A stretch of DNA of 60,000 bases from Lingula anatina (GCF_001039355.2 NW_019774070.1:374001-434000); one strand, 5' to 3'. Numbered from the stretch's first letter, positions 12,401 to 22,223 are shown. The notes: generated by a model from the letters alone, not told the origin. Numbers and translations are program-made.

Positions 12401-14194
12401 TGCCAGACTGATTATAGTGTGTGCCTCGTCTAGAATGACCAGGGTCGTTGACAGCGTATTTGGAGTGGGTATCACATTGGTGCCAAAAAGACAGTGGTAG
12501 TCATCGATGAAAACCAGAACCACATCAAATGCAAAAATAATTTGGGAACCACTTGACTACCATATGATAGGGGCACCTATAAGAAACAATTTTAGGTTGC
12601 ACCGGGAAAATACCGGTTCACACAGAGCATTTTTAATCGCAGATAACTTACAGGGCCAAGGGCATGAACAGCTACCTTGGCCATCAAGATTGCCAGATTT
12701 CAACCACAGATACAATCTGTTTGTAGGTCATTACAAGCCAAGGGCCTACTTGTCCAACAACAAAACTGAACCAAATTGGACAAGTTTTGACCGATGCCTG
12801 AAATGTTATTCCAGATTAAACTCCAAAAACCTATCCCAAAAAATGCTTTGTAGCACCCAGATGAGGTCAGACGCACTAACGGCACTGGCATGCGGGTCCT
12901 TTGTGGGGCATGTTACTCTTTTACAGATGAATACTTGGAAAATATGGATATTCAAAATATGACTTAGAATCAGCAATGTATTTTTGTTTGCTTCACTGGC
13001 GAATTCAATTAAAGAACTGATGTCACCGTGACATCAAACAGATTATTAAAAGTTATTAAAACTAAATTTCAATCCTTTTTTTTTATTTATCAGTCCAAAA
13101 AATAGGAAAAAACTGATGAAAATGATTTGGAAAATATTCCATATTAAATGTCAAGTCTGTACATATATATGAAATTTGACTTTATTATAAGCCATTCATT
13201 GCAATTTTAAGTGTTTATCACCTGTTTCTTTATGGATTTGACTTAAAATATATCAAATGTGCTACTCAATTGGCGACATTTCCTACATTTGTTAAAAAGT
13301 AAGTAGGCCTGTATCAGATATACAAGCATCATTTTCTTTCTTTTTTTTTGTTCTCAGTGAAACTGAGGAACAAACCTTAAGTGTTTGAACTATTTCAGGC
13401 CTTTAAGTAAGAGTGCATCTATCTATCTATCTATATCTATCTATCTACACTAAGTACACCCGTCTATGTCTACATAAATGAATAACATCTGCCGTACATT
13501 GGAACAAGTAAAATAAAAAAGTTTACTAAATAAGCCATAAATTTTCTGGCATCTTTAACAGTATGGTAAAATTGCATATCTGCTGACATAGTCCTACTAT
13601 CTTACTTACCAGCCTCAGCACCCCACACCTACAAAAGATAAAAACATTCCAAAAACAAACCGTCTGATAAAATTTGTTGAAATCAAAGCAATTAAGTTTT
13701 AAATGAACGGCTACTCAGAGATACAAATAGTCAAATATTCTGTGTATTTTTATAGGCTTTAAATTAAAAAAAAAAAAAACAGATAGATAGACGAGAAATA
13801 TTGGAGGTAGCTTCTAGGATTAACATGCATTTTCCTCCTTACATCATGTCAAACAATAATTATTTCAATCCACGGCAATATAAGATAAATCTTTCATAAT
13901 AAAACACATGTAGTTGTCCATATCTATTGTTATGATGGTGAAAATACGTCATTCAAACAATGCTTTCAATTCAACATTTGGTATCATTTGCAGTTCAGGC
14001 ATCAGAATGGCCGGAACAATACGTTTTTTGCATCTTGTTAATTACATATGGTGTTAACAAGGATAATTTAACAAGAAGGGAAATGTTTAGCCCTGAACCT
14101 TTATACACTTTTCAATGTGACAAATTAGAAAAAAAATGCTACTTACCAGACACACCAAAGAAAGCAAAATCCAAATTGGTGCCACCAATTTCAT
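191..14194 (-). CDS. Polycystin-1-like protein, 5' part of gene (15 coding exons, runs off left edge)
   Basis: Large secreted/membrane receptor of the polycystin-1 family. Exons join as complement(14147..14194, 13610..13628, 8959..9452, 8445..8631, 8025..8188, 7327..7577, 6589..7004, 4940..6367, 4480..4665, 3908..4122, 3483..3627, 2690..2790, 1336..2220, 831..1153, 191..405). All junctions are GT-AG and all phases agree, giving about 1,692 continuous codons. Order seen: signal peptide, eight-Cys WSC domain, one PKD repeat, a nine-Cys stretch, a long run of PKD-type repeats (motifs such as DFGDG and GTYSVTV), then the N-terminal part of a REJ module. In the family, REJ is followed by GAIN/GPS, PLAT and 11 membrane segments, expected beyond base 1. 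Unlike human PKD1, no LRR, C-type lectin or LDL-A module is visible between signal peptide and PKD array. Other reading: another PKD/REJ receptor such as PKDREJ or PKD1L, or a lov-1-like protein. Boundaries are inferred from sequence only. Confidence 0.85.
831..1153 (-). CDS. Exon 14: REJ module, continued
   Basis: 323 nt, phase 0 to 2. The acceptor TTTTTGTCCCAACAG at 1154-1155 was chosen over one at 1210-1211 because it alone matches the phase of exon 13. It encodes NFTGFEYLCRQ... and ends VLLVDIVEGDPPEVAI, a REJ strand pattern. Donor GTGAGT (825-830). Confidence 0.85.
1336..2220 (-). CDS. Exon 13: PKD end and N-terminal part of the REJ module
   Basis: 885 nt, phase 0 at both ends. After VGSYTVNITAQNPFSA comes a further beta-sandwich, then the REJ-like segment starting DCVPPYVQISQPAPDFFKP and ending SKDPDLDPDKPQ, the conserved SxDPD element of REJ modules (receptor for egg jelly; shared by polycystin-1 and PKDREJ). 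Confidence 0.87.
2401..2674. repeat. Fold-back (hairpin) element in intron 12
   Basis: Two arms of 109 nt (2401-2509 and 2566-2674) are near-perfect reverse complements, separated by a 56-nt loop. The outermost bases read AGGCCTAACC and its complement. Weaker pairing extends a few bases further out on both sides. It has no coding capacity and looks like a MITE or fold-back transposon. It lies in the polycystin-like gene, 15 nt inside the intron. Confidence 0.9.
2690..2790 (-). CDS. Exon 12: middle of a PKD-like repeat, next to a hairpin element
   Basis: 101 nt between acceptor CTGTTTTCTAG and donor GCG|GTAGGA. It encodes GIVEKVDITAYTDDISHVVQ...LFPA. Joined to exon 13 it continues VGSYTVNITAQN, completing a PKD repeat. 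The intron begins with a 274-bp inverted repeat whose near arm ends 15 nt after the exon. Confidence 0.75.
3483..3627 (-). CDS. Exon 11: first half of a PKD-like repeat
   Basis: Found by reading the intervening DNA for the missing part of the repeat. Acceptor TATTTCCAG, 145 nt, donor G|GTACAT. It encodes TSLYEEITWISAK... ending LTRDVKFYINNT. Phase 0 to 1 bridges exons 10 and 12. Confidence 0.7.
3908..4122 (-). CDS. Exon 10: PKD-like repeat
   Basis: 215 nt, phase 1 to 0, donor GTAAGT (3902-3907). It encodes a repeat beginning YVDITVVFAGSTVPTEAAIT and ending SGVYSCTVIISNLATSV. Confidence 0.85.
4480..4665 (-). CDS. Exon 9: end of a PKD repeat (symmetric phase 1-1)
   Basis: Joins exon 8 (FDRQ|G) to complete a repeat ending LDHTYTYVGNYTITVTATSP, a textbook PKD C-terminal motif. 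Acceptor TTATGTTGTAG, donor GTGAGG (4474-4479). Confidence 0.85.
4940..6367 (-). CDS. Exon 8: large exon with about five PKD repeats
   Basis: A 1,428-nt uninterrupted exon, phase 1 at both ends. Successive repeats of about 80-90 residues show the PKD pattern: hydrophobic N-terminal strand, W/F-x-F-x-DG or YGDG turn (IDFGDS, FDFNDG, IKYGDG, VHFGDD) and G-x-Y-x-V-x-V-x-x-x-N near the end (SGTYNVTVRAFN, GGTYSVTVTVYN, KGAYDLRVNVSN). These are Ig-like folds of the polycystin ectodomain that bear force and mediate adhesion in vertebrate homologues. Confidence 0.92.
6589..7004 (-). CDS. Exon 7: extracellular segment ending in a PKD repeat
   Basis: A 416-nt exon (phase 2 in, 1 out). The acceptor tract is TTTTTTTCTTTCTAG and the donor GTGCGT (6583-6588). 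The C-terminal half has the PKD ending CHSYRATGNFTTNLTVTN and then the start of the next repeat. Several N-glycosylation sequons (NAT, NFT, NLT, NET). Confidence 0.82.
7327..7577 (-). CDS. Exon 6: cysteine-rich extracellular segment
   Basis: A 251-nt exon, phase 0 to 2, donor GTAAGA at 7321-7326. The acceptor at 7578-7579 was chosen over one at 7597-7598 because only it fits the phase of exon 5. The first half carries nine cysteines (SCPGG, YCCS, ICNATC, HSC, ACC, GSC) and does not look like PKD, C-type lectin or LDL-A. I do not recognise the module. Confidence 0.72.
8025..8188 (-). CDS. Exon 5: linker/beta-sandwich segment
   Basis: A 164-nt exon with phase 1 in and 0 out. Acceptor ...GATTAAG at 8189-8190. 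The donor GTTTGT at 8019-8024 is weaker than the others. It encodes ...HIMPQSEILEPGTIVNFEYY, a plausible PKD start. Phase logic supports these ends; the donor is the least certain in the gene. Confidence 0.65.
8445..8631 (-). CDS. Exon 4: extracellular beta-sandwich (PKD-like) segment
   Basis: In-frame 187-nt exon from acceptor TAATATAG (8632-8633) to donor GTATTT (8439-8444), phase 0 to 1. It encodes VQLSCPPVSVSWDVACCNAS followed by a DYGDGS turn typical of a PKD repeat. Confidence 0.75.
8959..9452 (-). CDS. Exon 3: WSC domain and first PKD repeat
   Basis: Starts SYLGCYKK. Eight cysteines (LGC, ICKTQC, YCLC, NCTDVC, TCGG) have the spacing of a WSC domain, a putative carbohydrate-binding module also found near the N-terminus of polycystin-1. 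The second half is PKD-like (DFGDG, then AGSYVVRMFASD). Acceptor at 9453-9454, donor GTAACC at 8953-8958, phases 1 and 0. Confidence 0.88.
9834..10077. repeat. Short inverted-repeat pair in intron 2
   Basis: Bases 9834-9865 and 10046-10077 are inverted copies of about 32 nt with few mismatches (core CAATAGAAGTGTCACCCC). They flank about 180 nt with a poly-A run at 9946-9964. Possibly a degraded MITE. No target duplication seen. Confidence 0.6.
12233..12267. repeat. (TTA)n/(TTG)n microsatellite
   Basis: Compound triplet repeat in intron 2; a short (TAA)n lies at 12127-12146. Confidence 0.9.
12370..12965 (+). pseudogene. Decayed Tc1/mariner-type transposase remnant
   Basis: In intron 2 of the polycystin-like gene, opposite strand. 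The translation around 12456-12720 resembles the catalytic half of a Tc1/mariner DDE transposase: FGVGIT for the usual VWGGIS, then IRNNFRL, then ADNLQGQGHE with the second catalytic Asp, and LPWPSRLPDFN for the family's LPWPxxSPDxNP. An in-frame stop (12501-12503) and a frame decayed after 12720 show it is dead. A weak end motif (MRSDALTALACGSFVGH) is at 12861-12911. Terminal repeats not found. Confidence 0.6.
13417..13446. repeat. (CTAT)n microsatellite
   Basis: About seven tetranucleotide units with one interruption. Confidence 0.9.
13610..13628 (-). CDS. Exon 2: 19-nt microexon carrying the signal-peptidase site
   Basis: Between a polypyrimidine-TAG acceptor and a perfect GTAAGTAAG donor lie 19 nt encoding VWGAEA plus one base. 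That base completes an Asp codon with exon 3, giving AEA|DSYLGC, a good AxA signal-peptidase site just before the first WSC residues. Phase in is 0 and phase out is 1, matching both neighbours. Needs a transcript to prove. Confidence 0.65.
14147..14194 (-). CDS. Exon 1: start codon and signal-peptide core
   Basis: Sixteen codons, MKLVAPIWILLSLVCL, ending in phase 0 at a strong donor (GTAAGT, bases 14141-14146). The ATG at 14194-14192 has A at -3. The hydrophobic stretch is a classical signal-peptide core. Any 5' UTR lies at higher coordinates and could not be delimited. It is too short to be obvious as an ORF. I chose it because it joins in frame, through the microexon, to the WSC exon. Confidence 0.7.
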
Positions 14195-17100
14195 TTTTAC
14201 ATTCTGATTTCTATGTCAAATCATATCTCATTAAGATTCTACGCAGTTATGTGCCCAATGCCTCACGCAGCAGTATTATGATGAACAAGGACCAACGCAA
14301 AACTTGGCAATACAATAAATTGAATATGAATAAACCATCTGTGTTTTACGTTTCAATTATTCAAACAACCATCCTGTGAGCTGTCTCATAAATTCGATAT
14401 CTAGAGATCGAGCAGTCTTTCAAAGCGTCAGCAAGACAAACACTTCACCTAGTTCATATGTCCACATTGCTGACAGACGAGCAAACGTCAAGTAAAGATT
14501 AACAATGGAAGATTGTATAAACAGAAAAAAATCGACTTTTCTTTTATATCAACCTATATCTAAGTTTGGAAGATCCATTTTGGCAAAACGATATGTTCCA
14601 TTTGCACTATTCATGAGCTGGTTGTGCTGAATAAAAAGGGAACTCTCTTGAGTGTTGCCGCGAGATCGATTGGTGCCATTATCTCCTTCCGTTCACGTCA
14701 TGGACTAGTTCGATGTAACAATCAGTAAAAACAGAGCTCTTAGTTGAAAGGATACTGCATACACACCTGGAATAAACAAACATGCACATCTCACATTAAG
14801 TTGTCAGGGGCTCTGATACGTAAAACATTTAATTGATCAACTTTTATCTAGGGCCTACAGGACGTTGCTCGATATTTGTAATATTTCCAATAACTTGTAG
14901 GGATAGAATGTCCATGGTAGCTGGATAATAACTGACATTGGCTGTATAAGTTGATTGGCTTTGATTTCAACCATTTGTTACAAAACTACCTTCGTTTGAA
15001 TTTGAATTTCAGAATAATCTTATTTTAGTAACAGTTGGACGTGCAGAAACTGGCTAATAACAATATCAGGAAGTATCACATTTGAATTTTATGTGTTAGA
15101 TGATGCTCGTTAGCCAACTTTGGTTTTATGTTTCACACAATTACCCATTCATTTAGCAAGGTAGGAGTTTTCTTTTAAAAAAGCCAAATGCCTTCAGTAC
15201 AAAAGCGGACCGTAAAATAAAGGTTCTAATGTTCCATTTGTTGTATTGACATAGGTACAGGGGTGAATTATTTTAAAGTAAAATCATGTTCTTATCTGTG
15301 TACACAATTTATGGATACTTGACGTAAATTCAAAGTGCCCACGACTTTGACAAGACTTCTTAACGGCATATACATGTATACAGAGGGCGATACACACGCG
15401 CCGATTGCCTTAGTTGATACGCTAAGCTACCACAATGTAGAAGGCGTGCAATCTTCCAATTGCTTGTTGCTTTGTCTTCTTAAAATATTCACAGATGTGG
15501 CTAGTGGATCCGTAACATTAACACATTCCACTTGTTAGCTTAATTGGTGATAAAAACGACTGAACGATATAATACAATTTTTAATCCTGAAAGGCAACAT
15601 GAATGATGAGTGTGATTTAAATCAGTAATTACTATGAAAAGGTAGAACATTTCTTCAGGTGGCGTATCAGTGCAAATGTAGTAAGTTAATCTTTTTAAAC
15701 CATATGCATATTTTTTATGTATGATGTTGACACGTATGCGTGCCCTTTAAGGTTAAAACTTCTGATGACTACCCAACTATTTCCAAGAAATTGGGCATCA
15801 TCGCTAGTTGGAATTGAAAACCTACGTGTATAACTACCCTTTCGGTATCTTGGTTCAGTGGAATACTTACCTAAATACCAGCTCCCATGCAGAAGCTGTC
15901 ATTAGAACTTTTTGATAAAATTTGACTTTACCAAAGATGGAATAGATGGGAAAATTGGTTGTACTCTATTGGTCTCGCCAAGGAACCATACTCGTTTGTC
16001 TTCGCGTTTTATTACAACCTCAAAGTTCATATACAGTTTAATTATGATATTGCTGTGTTTAATATCCTTTGGAATCCTTACAATGTTTTGTTGACACAAA
16101 GGTTACAACATAAATGAAGATGTATGCGGATGCGTTATGGTGGCGTACGTATATGGAGGCGTTTTAACAACAAAATGATTTCGTTGTTATATGCACATCT
16201 ATGTTTCATGCACATTCCCAATATTGTATTCGTCTGATCTCCATTATCAGAGGGTCGTTATAAGAGGCCCTTTGTTTGAGAAATATGCGATTTCAATGAT
16301 TGCTACCGTCAACTTTTAATATTCTCCTTTTTCATTTCCCTTACCGACGTTATATTTATACGCGTTCTAGGAATACATATCTTCAATTTTAGAGGGGTAT
16401 TTGAGGAAACTGAGCACAAAAAGGCCCATTAAAGCCACAGGAGGCGGATGGGGCACAAGCTTTCATAGTGACAAACCATTCAAAAATTCTATACCGCCTC
16501 TCATAGTATTTTGTATTAAAAAAAAGAAAAAACAAGTCTACGTCAATCACTTATAGTGGTTAATGCAACATTTCATGCCACGTAGAAAATTTTCAGTCAG
16601 GGGATGATTGGCCTCCTTCACATTTCCTCTTTTATCCCCCAAGGAGTTCGACGTGGGTGCAAATTCAGCTATGCCAAGCCATGGAGTTACTTACAAGAAT
16701 GTATAAATCCTTAGGGTCTTTGTTTATCAAATGACTACAATGTTTTTGCTCTGTTTATGTGATTCTAACGTTTCAGCACCTTATTAATTTGCCCACTTTT
16801 AACATATGAAAAGCACGAACAGGACTGAGTTTACATGTCAACGCAGGAGAATATTTTTTTTCGTTTGTTGTATGCTATTGAAAGAGTAAATGTAAAAGCT
16901 TTGCATATCATTTGCTTTTAAATGTTACCGTAGTGCCTACGCATTCCTTACCCCTCCTTTAACTCCATAACACAACAAAATGTCTTAACATCGTATGCAT
17001 GTTATATGAATATTTATTGTTTTCACGCGTCATTCATATATTTTGTATCTACAACATGTAATGGAATGTGTCTTAATTTTTGTTATAACAACACAGAACT

Positions 17101-19150
17101 CGTTAAAAATTCTATGGTTTACATAGAGTCAACAAATGAATTCTTTTAAAAAGAGGATAGTTCTTAAAAAAGACGACGTCACTGTATGATGTCCCTTCGC
17201 AGCAGCTAGGATCCATATATTAGGTCCATATATTGGGTCCAAGTACAATATTATCTTCTTTTTCCAAAATATTCGGCTTTGGTGATCCTCATGCATTTTG
17301 CAATCGGAAACAAGGCTATTGAAAATCCTGTCGGGCATTCATTGACAAGCAAAAATTAAGTGGCGGGGGAGGAGGGTAGAGAAAAGGTCACCTATAGTTC
17401 ACTTGGCCACCATGGACCACAAATTGTACGACAGAAAATAATGGCAGTTTAAACGCACAGCTTGACTTGCATGGCGGCGGAGTGGAAATCATAATCCCGG
17501 CCCAAAAGACCCCAAGAGACTCTTATACGCCAACGACAAAAAAGAACATAAAATGGCGTGAAATCGTAGACTCTGCACTCAGACGCACGGGAAATTCTTA
17601 CAAAAATAAACCTAAACCCATTTTCTTTATGGTTCGAAACCTATGATTGACTTTTATATTGACTCACGCACTTTAAATGTTAACTTAGTGCTTTATCTTG
17701 GGAAATGAATGATTGCCAGCTAATGACATAGATGGAAGGTCACGATCTCATAGCTCGTGTGAAAGATTACAGAGTTAAGTACTCTCTAAGACTTACTACA
17801 GTGTACAACACTGCCCTTTGTTTGGCCTTGCTGCCTGTATCTGTTTTCTTGTCAATAGACATGGCTAAGATGTCGGTGGCCATGTCGAAAGAAAATAAAA
17901 ATTTTTAAACAAAAGTTTGAAGAGAGCAGACAAAATGCAACACAGATTCCTTGAATGTACAATCCTCACAATAACGCTTTTCAGGAACGCCGAAAATGCT
18001 ATCTAGTTTAAACTGATTATACCCGGTACGAGTATCTATTTATATACTGATAATCATCCTACTATAAAAATTTGCAAGGGGCTCAACATAGACAGAATAT
18101 ATAAGGTAAGCAAAAGTTGTTTTCCGAGACTGGCCTAATTACGTCACGCTTATCCTAACCTGTATGAATTAGTGAAGGTCGGACGCTGTTAAATGGATCC
18201 TAAGTTTCTTGACACTGGGCACTGGGCGTTTTCTGTTTCATTTGTTTACTGTTATTTCACCCCACCTTTATGGCTCATGTCCACATGACTACCAATATTT
18301 CTAGGCATGCACTTCACAACATTGAGTACTTGTATTGTAATGCATTATTATTTATCATGTTTATCTCGTTATGCTATTTGCTAACATGGGTATATGTATG
18401 TGTTCTTTGACATACATATGGAAGGCATAACTCTAGCAACTTATTAAGTATTCGTATTTTTTAAGAATACTGGATCTTCATGTCTGATAGTACTCTTAAC
18501 AATTAAGAAATATGTACGTAAACCGCCAATATATATATTATATTCTATACTTTGTCAAAATGTTATAGACGAAACATATGGGTCAAGGTGTCTGGATCAT
18601 GTAGGCTAAAAATGGGGTTAACAAACAATATCTCGTGGCTTGTGTAGGGGGTATTATGAAGAAGATTTTTTTTCGTAGTACAACCGACAGTTATGTTGAA
18701 CGACCAGTTGACCGAAGACATGCATAGCGGTATGTTAAGCCATGAGAATCAATGTATGCTTTCATATAGTATTCTGTCCGAGACCAAAACTAGATATATC
18801 TTCGTAAACATGCACAAAACCTGTATAACAGATACCCAGTGAAAAAGGACACTGTGATTTGTTTCAGGGGCCGATGTTGAATCATAATAAGTTAGTATGT
18901 GTCTATGTATGTTTTTGAATCAATTAGTAACATTCATAAGTTTTCACTTAAACCCCTCTCACACTGGAAGGCGACCCTTGTGCGACCTTTATGCGACCAT
19001 GAAACTGGCCAGGCCGATGTTGGAGGCTCGGAGGAGGTACAATTGATCGTGATTTTCACGCCTCGCCGTGGACCTCATGGTTACTGCATGGTTTTGAACA
19101 TGTTCAAAACAATGCCACAAAGGTGACAGTATAGAAGTTGGTTACCGCAC
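14195..19150. other. Spacer upstream of polycystin-like gene
   Basis: AT-rich DNA. The 5' UTR and promoter of the minus-strand polycystin-like gene should begin here, but I see no TATA box or initiator I would defend. No coding exon recognised. Confidence 0.5.
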
Positions 19151-19206
19151 AGTTGCTCAAAGGAAGCAGAGAGGAGGTACAAGCAGAAGGGATGCTCAAT
19201 GATCTG

Positions 19207-19385
19207 CAGGCCCGTAGCCAGGGGGGTTGAGGGGGTTCGAAAGAATCGCCCCTTTTGCTTGGAAAAGGTCCACTTTGGGTAAAATTTGATCTAGGTACAT
19301 GTACATAACGTTTTTATGGGAAAAGGTCCACTTTTGAAATTGCTTGGCTACGGGCCTGCTTTTGAAATTGCCGGCTACGGGCCTG
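19207..19385. mobile_element. MITE with terminal inverted repeats and 5-bp target duplication
   Basis: Starts CAGGCCCGTAGCCA (19207-19220). Its exact inverse TGGCTACGGGCCTG is at 19345-19358, and a second, one-mismatch copy of that end is at 19373-19385 after a 27-28-nt tandem duplication. ATCTG stands immediately outside both ends (19202-19206 and 19386-19390), a 5-bp target-site duplication. Non-coding, so presumably mobilised in trans. Confidence 0.82.
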
Positions 19386-20071
19386 ATCTGCCAGTGGTCG
19401 GCACGTAATAGATGGTATCTGATGGAAACAGCTTGTGGCCTCACACCAGCCTCCAAACCCGAACTCCTTTTGTTTCTAACTTCCTGATCCAACCAACTTT
19501 CGAAGGTAACAACATGACAAATATTCGGTCGCGATCAAGATGCAATTCTTGTTGCATTTTTTGCAGAGTTCACTTGTTGTGAACACGTTGAAACCTTCTG
19601 TGTTTACTGTTTGTGGCGGACTGATTAGGTTCGCAACTTCTCCAGACCTGCCTATCCTCTTATGAGGATGACAATTACCATCTGATTATCAGTGCATGAA
19701 GACCTTTTATTACTGTACTTTGCTAATTATTTATTTTCTGGAGATGTTCTTAATTGGCTCCTCGGGGTAGAATTGATGAAAAAATAGGTCTATATATGCA
19801 TTGACTACCATCGCAATGGACGCCGTAGGTTGCACAGGGCACACAAGTTGCTCTTTAGACGCACAGATTGCTCGTAGTTCTACAGGAAAAATCCACATTT
19901 GATGGTACAAAGGATGCACATGCAAGGGTTGCAGGAGCGTTTACACAGAGACACGATTTTCTTTCTAGAATGGACTAAAAGGTGTCAGCTCAGTGTAAAG
20001 GGGGGTTTATGTAAGTACATAATGTTGATAATGCAGAAAACAGAACCATTACCCTTTCATGTTAACATTAG

Positions 20072-20250
20072 GCTGTGTTCAGATTAAAAGTTATTGGTCC
20101 AGCACGATCGATCTATCTTTCGATCTAGGGCGCAGTCATCGTAATCAGCTTTATTGTCTGGCACTCAAACAGTAAAGTCAAATGGGATAATTAAAAGGTG
20201 TTTGATGCCAGCAATATTTAAAAATAGTGTACATCAGACCGTGATTGGAT
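20072..20250. repeat. Partial copy of the GCTGTGTT-ended MITE family
   Basis: Begins GCTGTGTTCAGA like the complete element at 44068. It contains the shared ATTGTCTGGCACTCAAAC segment (20152-20171), answered in inverse by TGTTTGATGCCAGCAATAT (20200-20218). No right end identified. Confidence 0.55.
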
Positions 20251-20559
20251 TAAGCCAAATGTTTTCGTAGAATTAAGGACGCCAGAGATTGGCTTGATAG
20301 ATGAAATAGACAAAAGCCAACAAATGTATATAACATGAGATGAATCGCTCGATTAAACACATTTGTGAGCGAGTAGGATGCTGCAAAGCAGTAGCACATG
20401 CTTCCCTGAGACGAACGATAGACAGATTATTTATTATGAGCAGAAAATACAAAATATTTTTTACAAACCCCTAAATACACTTAGTATATATACAATAAAC
20501 GGTAACACAATGTTAGCATTAGGAAAATAAACAGTTTACAGCATATATTTAACGACACA

Positions 20560-20820
20560 CGTCGTCGAGCGTAGTCCCGCCTCCCCAAAGATTTTCTGCC
20601 GAGCTAAAAATCTAATGCAGGATACTCGGCGTAAACAGATTGCCATAGGGCAAAAACACAAAACATGTTGCACTGTTTGGATTTCACCGGTACCACAGGT
20701 ACATTTCCGATCCTCTAAAGGGACGCAGGAGCAACGGCCCATCTTCACTGTCAGGCCACAATGGCTAAATGGAAGAACTAGTATAAAAATAACAGCTGCT
20801 TGTTTGGAATTCGATTTGCC
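20560..20820 (-). pseudogene. Non-LTR retrotransposon reverse-transcriptase C-terminal fragment
   Basis: The minus-strand ORF at 20536-20841 includes CTCGTGEIQTVQHVLCFCP, the C-x-C...QTxxHxLxxCP zinc-knuckle-like signature at the end of Jockey/CR1/RTE-type ORF2 proteins, followed by basic residues. No reverse-transcriptase core or endonuclease is visible next to it, so it is a truncated insertion, as is usual for LINE remnants. Confidence 0.6.
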
Positions 20821-22049
20821 AGTAGGCTCTATTACGCACACTCACACAAGCATGCACACACGCGCACCGCACCATCTATGGCTGTTTATGATATGTAATA
20901 AAATTCCACATACGTGGGACGCTTTGAACTCTTCAGTCATAAACGGAGTATGTAAAATAAGGCTGGTTGGGCTTATTACAGTTATCTTAAGAACGCACTT
21001 GACGAGGCTTTGGTATTGTCAGCTAGCAGTCCCACGCATTAATTCAAAAAATCAATCCAGCACCCATTGGAACTTCACTTAATGGTTTTTCATAATCAAA
21101 TTTCATAAAGACCTTCATGATTTATCTATTATTAAAGATAAAGAATCACTATGATGCATGGCACTGGTAAAATCCAATATCAGTTGAGGTGACTAAACAT
21201 TAATCTACTTAAAAGGGCTAGAACTTTATGGATCATTTAGAATTCTGTAAACCCACAGGTGCGTGCTGATGAAGTGATTTTTTTTCATTCATCCTTGTGA
21301 ATGTTTCGTCGTCTTGGTACTCAAACATCTACGAAATGCTTTGTTTTTACATTCATGAGCTGCAGACAAGTGTTCTGCTGTAGCAAGAACGTCAATCTTC
21401 GACGTCCTTGACTGTAGTAGCGAACTTCATAAGTCCCCCTAAGTATGCCGCAAGGTATTCAAAAGATTACAACTTGACATCCCTTGTAACACGTCGCTTA
21501 CTGTACACATCTCCATTTGTAACAACGTCAGGCTCCTGTAACTGAAATGTCACAGTATAATTGACACTGAATTACAGAGGCTTACATATATTGCAGACTG
21601 TATTATAATCAATTATGATAACATCTTTATTGCGTTATTCAATACACGGTTCACTTATTGATATTAAACGTAGTTTTGGCTGATATTGTTAATTTGCAAT
21701 CGTGGATGACAGAGACAAATTTAAAATTGACAAATTTGTATCAACGTATTTACCATTCCTAATTAAAAGGAAGAGAGAAGAACTGAGATGAGGTTTAAGT
21801 TCACGGGCCAGAGGCTCGTGTTCAATAACTACACAAAGAGCTCTTAACGTGTGTGGGTAAATATTCTTATAAGCGCGTTGCTATGCTGATTCCAGCTGTC
21901 TTGCAATTGCGTTTTGTAGTTAATCGACGATTTGCGTGATAGATCTATTTTATTAAACCCAACAAGACAGCGTGGATTTTATTGGCGTAGACGCATTCCT
22001 CTTGATAATTGCAACACTATCACAGACTTAAATATGAATCCCAAACCTT

Positions 22050-22223
22050 GTTTCAGCTCTCAAAGTGACCCTTGACTCGATGGGAGACTGCCAGATGGCT
22101 TGACTCCACAAGTGGCTGCTGTTGATAGCAAGTGTCTCCTCCAGATCAATGCTGGGTCTCTCTACACAGCCGCATCGCTTGTAAACAGTTACACCAGCGT
22201 TGCCGTACAGTGCAGAAGGGGAG
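22050..22223 (-). other. Possible orphan exon (GC-rich coding-like island)
   Basis: The segment is much richer in G+C than its surroundings. It is open on the minus strand with a plausible acceptor (GCTGATGACACAG) and donor (ACAAG|GTTTGG). It encodes GNAGVTVYKRCGCVERPSID... then SSHLWSQAIWQSPIESRVTL. I do not recognise the protein. It could be an exon of an unmapped gene, a processed remnant or chance. Confidence 0.3.

Larger units (their letters stand above)
9453..13609. other. Intron 2 of polycystin-like gene
   Basis: 4.2 kb. Holds the inverted-repeat pair at 9.8-10.1 kb, the Tc1/mariner remnant at 12.4-13.0 kb and microsatellites at 12.1-12.3 and 13.4 kb. No further exon recognised. Confidence 0.6.

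Noticed and set aside
19196-19492. 98-codon minus-strand ORF
   Set aside because: Runs straight through the MITE at 19207-19385, so it is not one gene.
20615-21082. 155-codon plus-strand ORF
   Set aside because: Antisense shadow of the retrotransposon fragment; the knuckle motif is on the minus strand.
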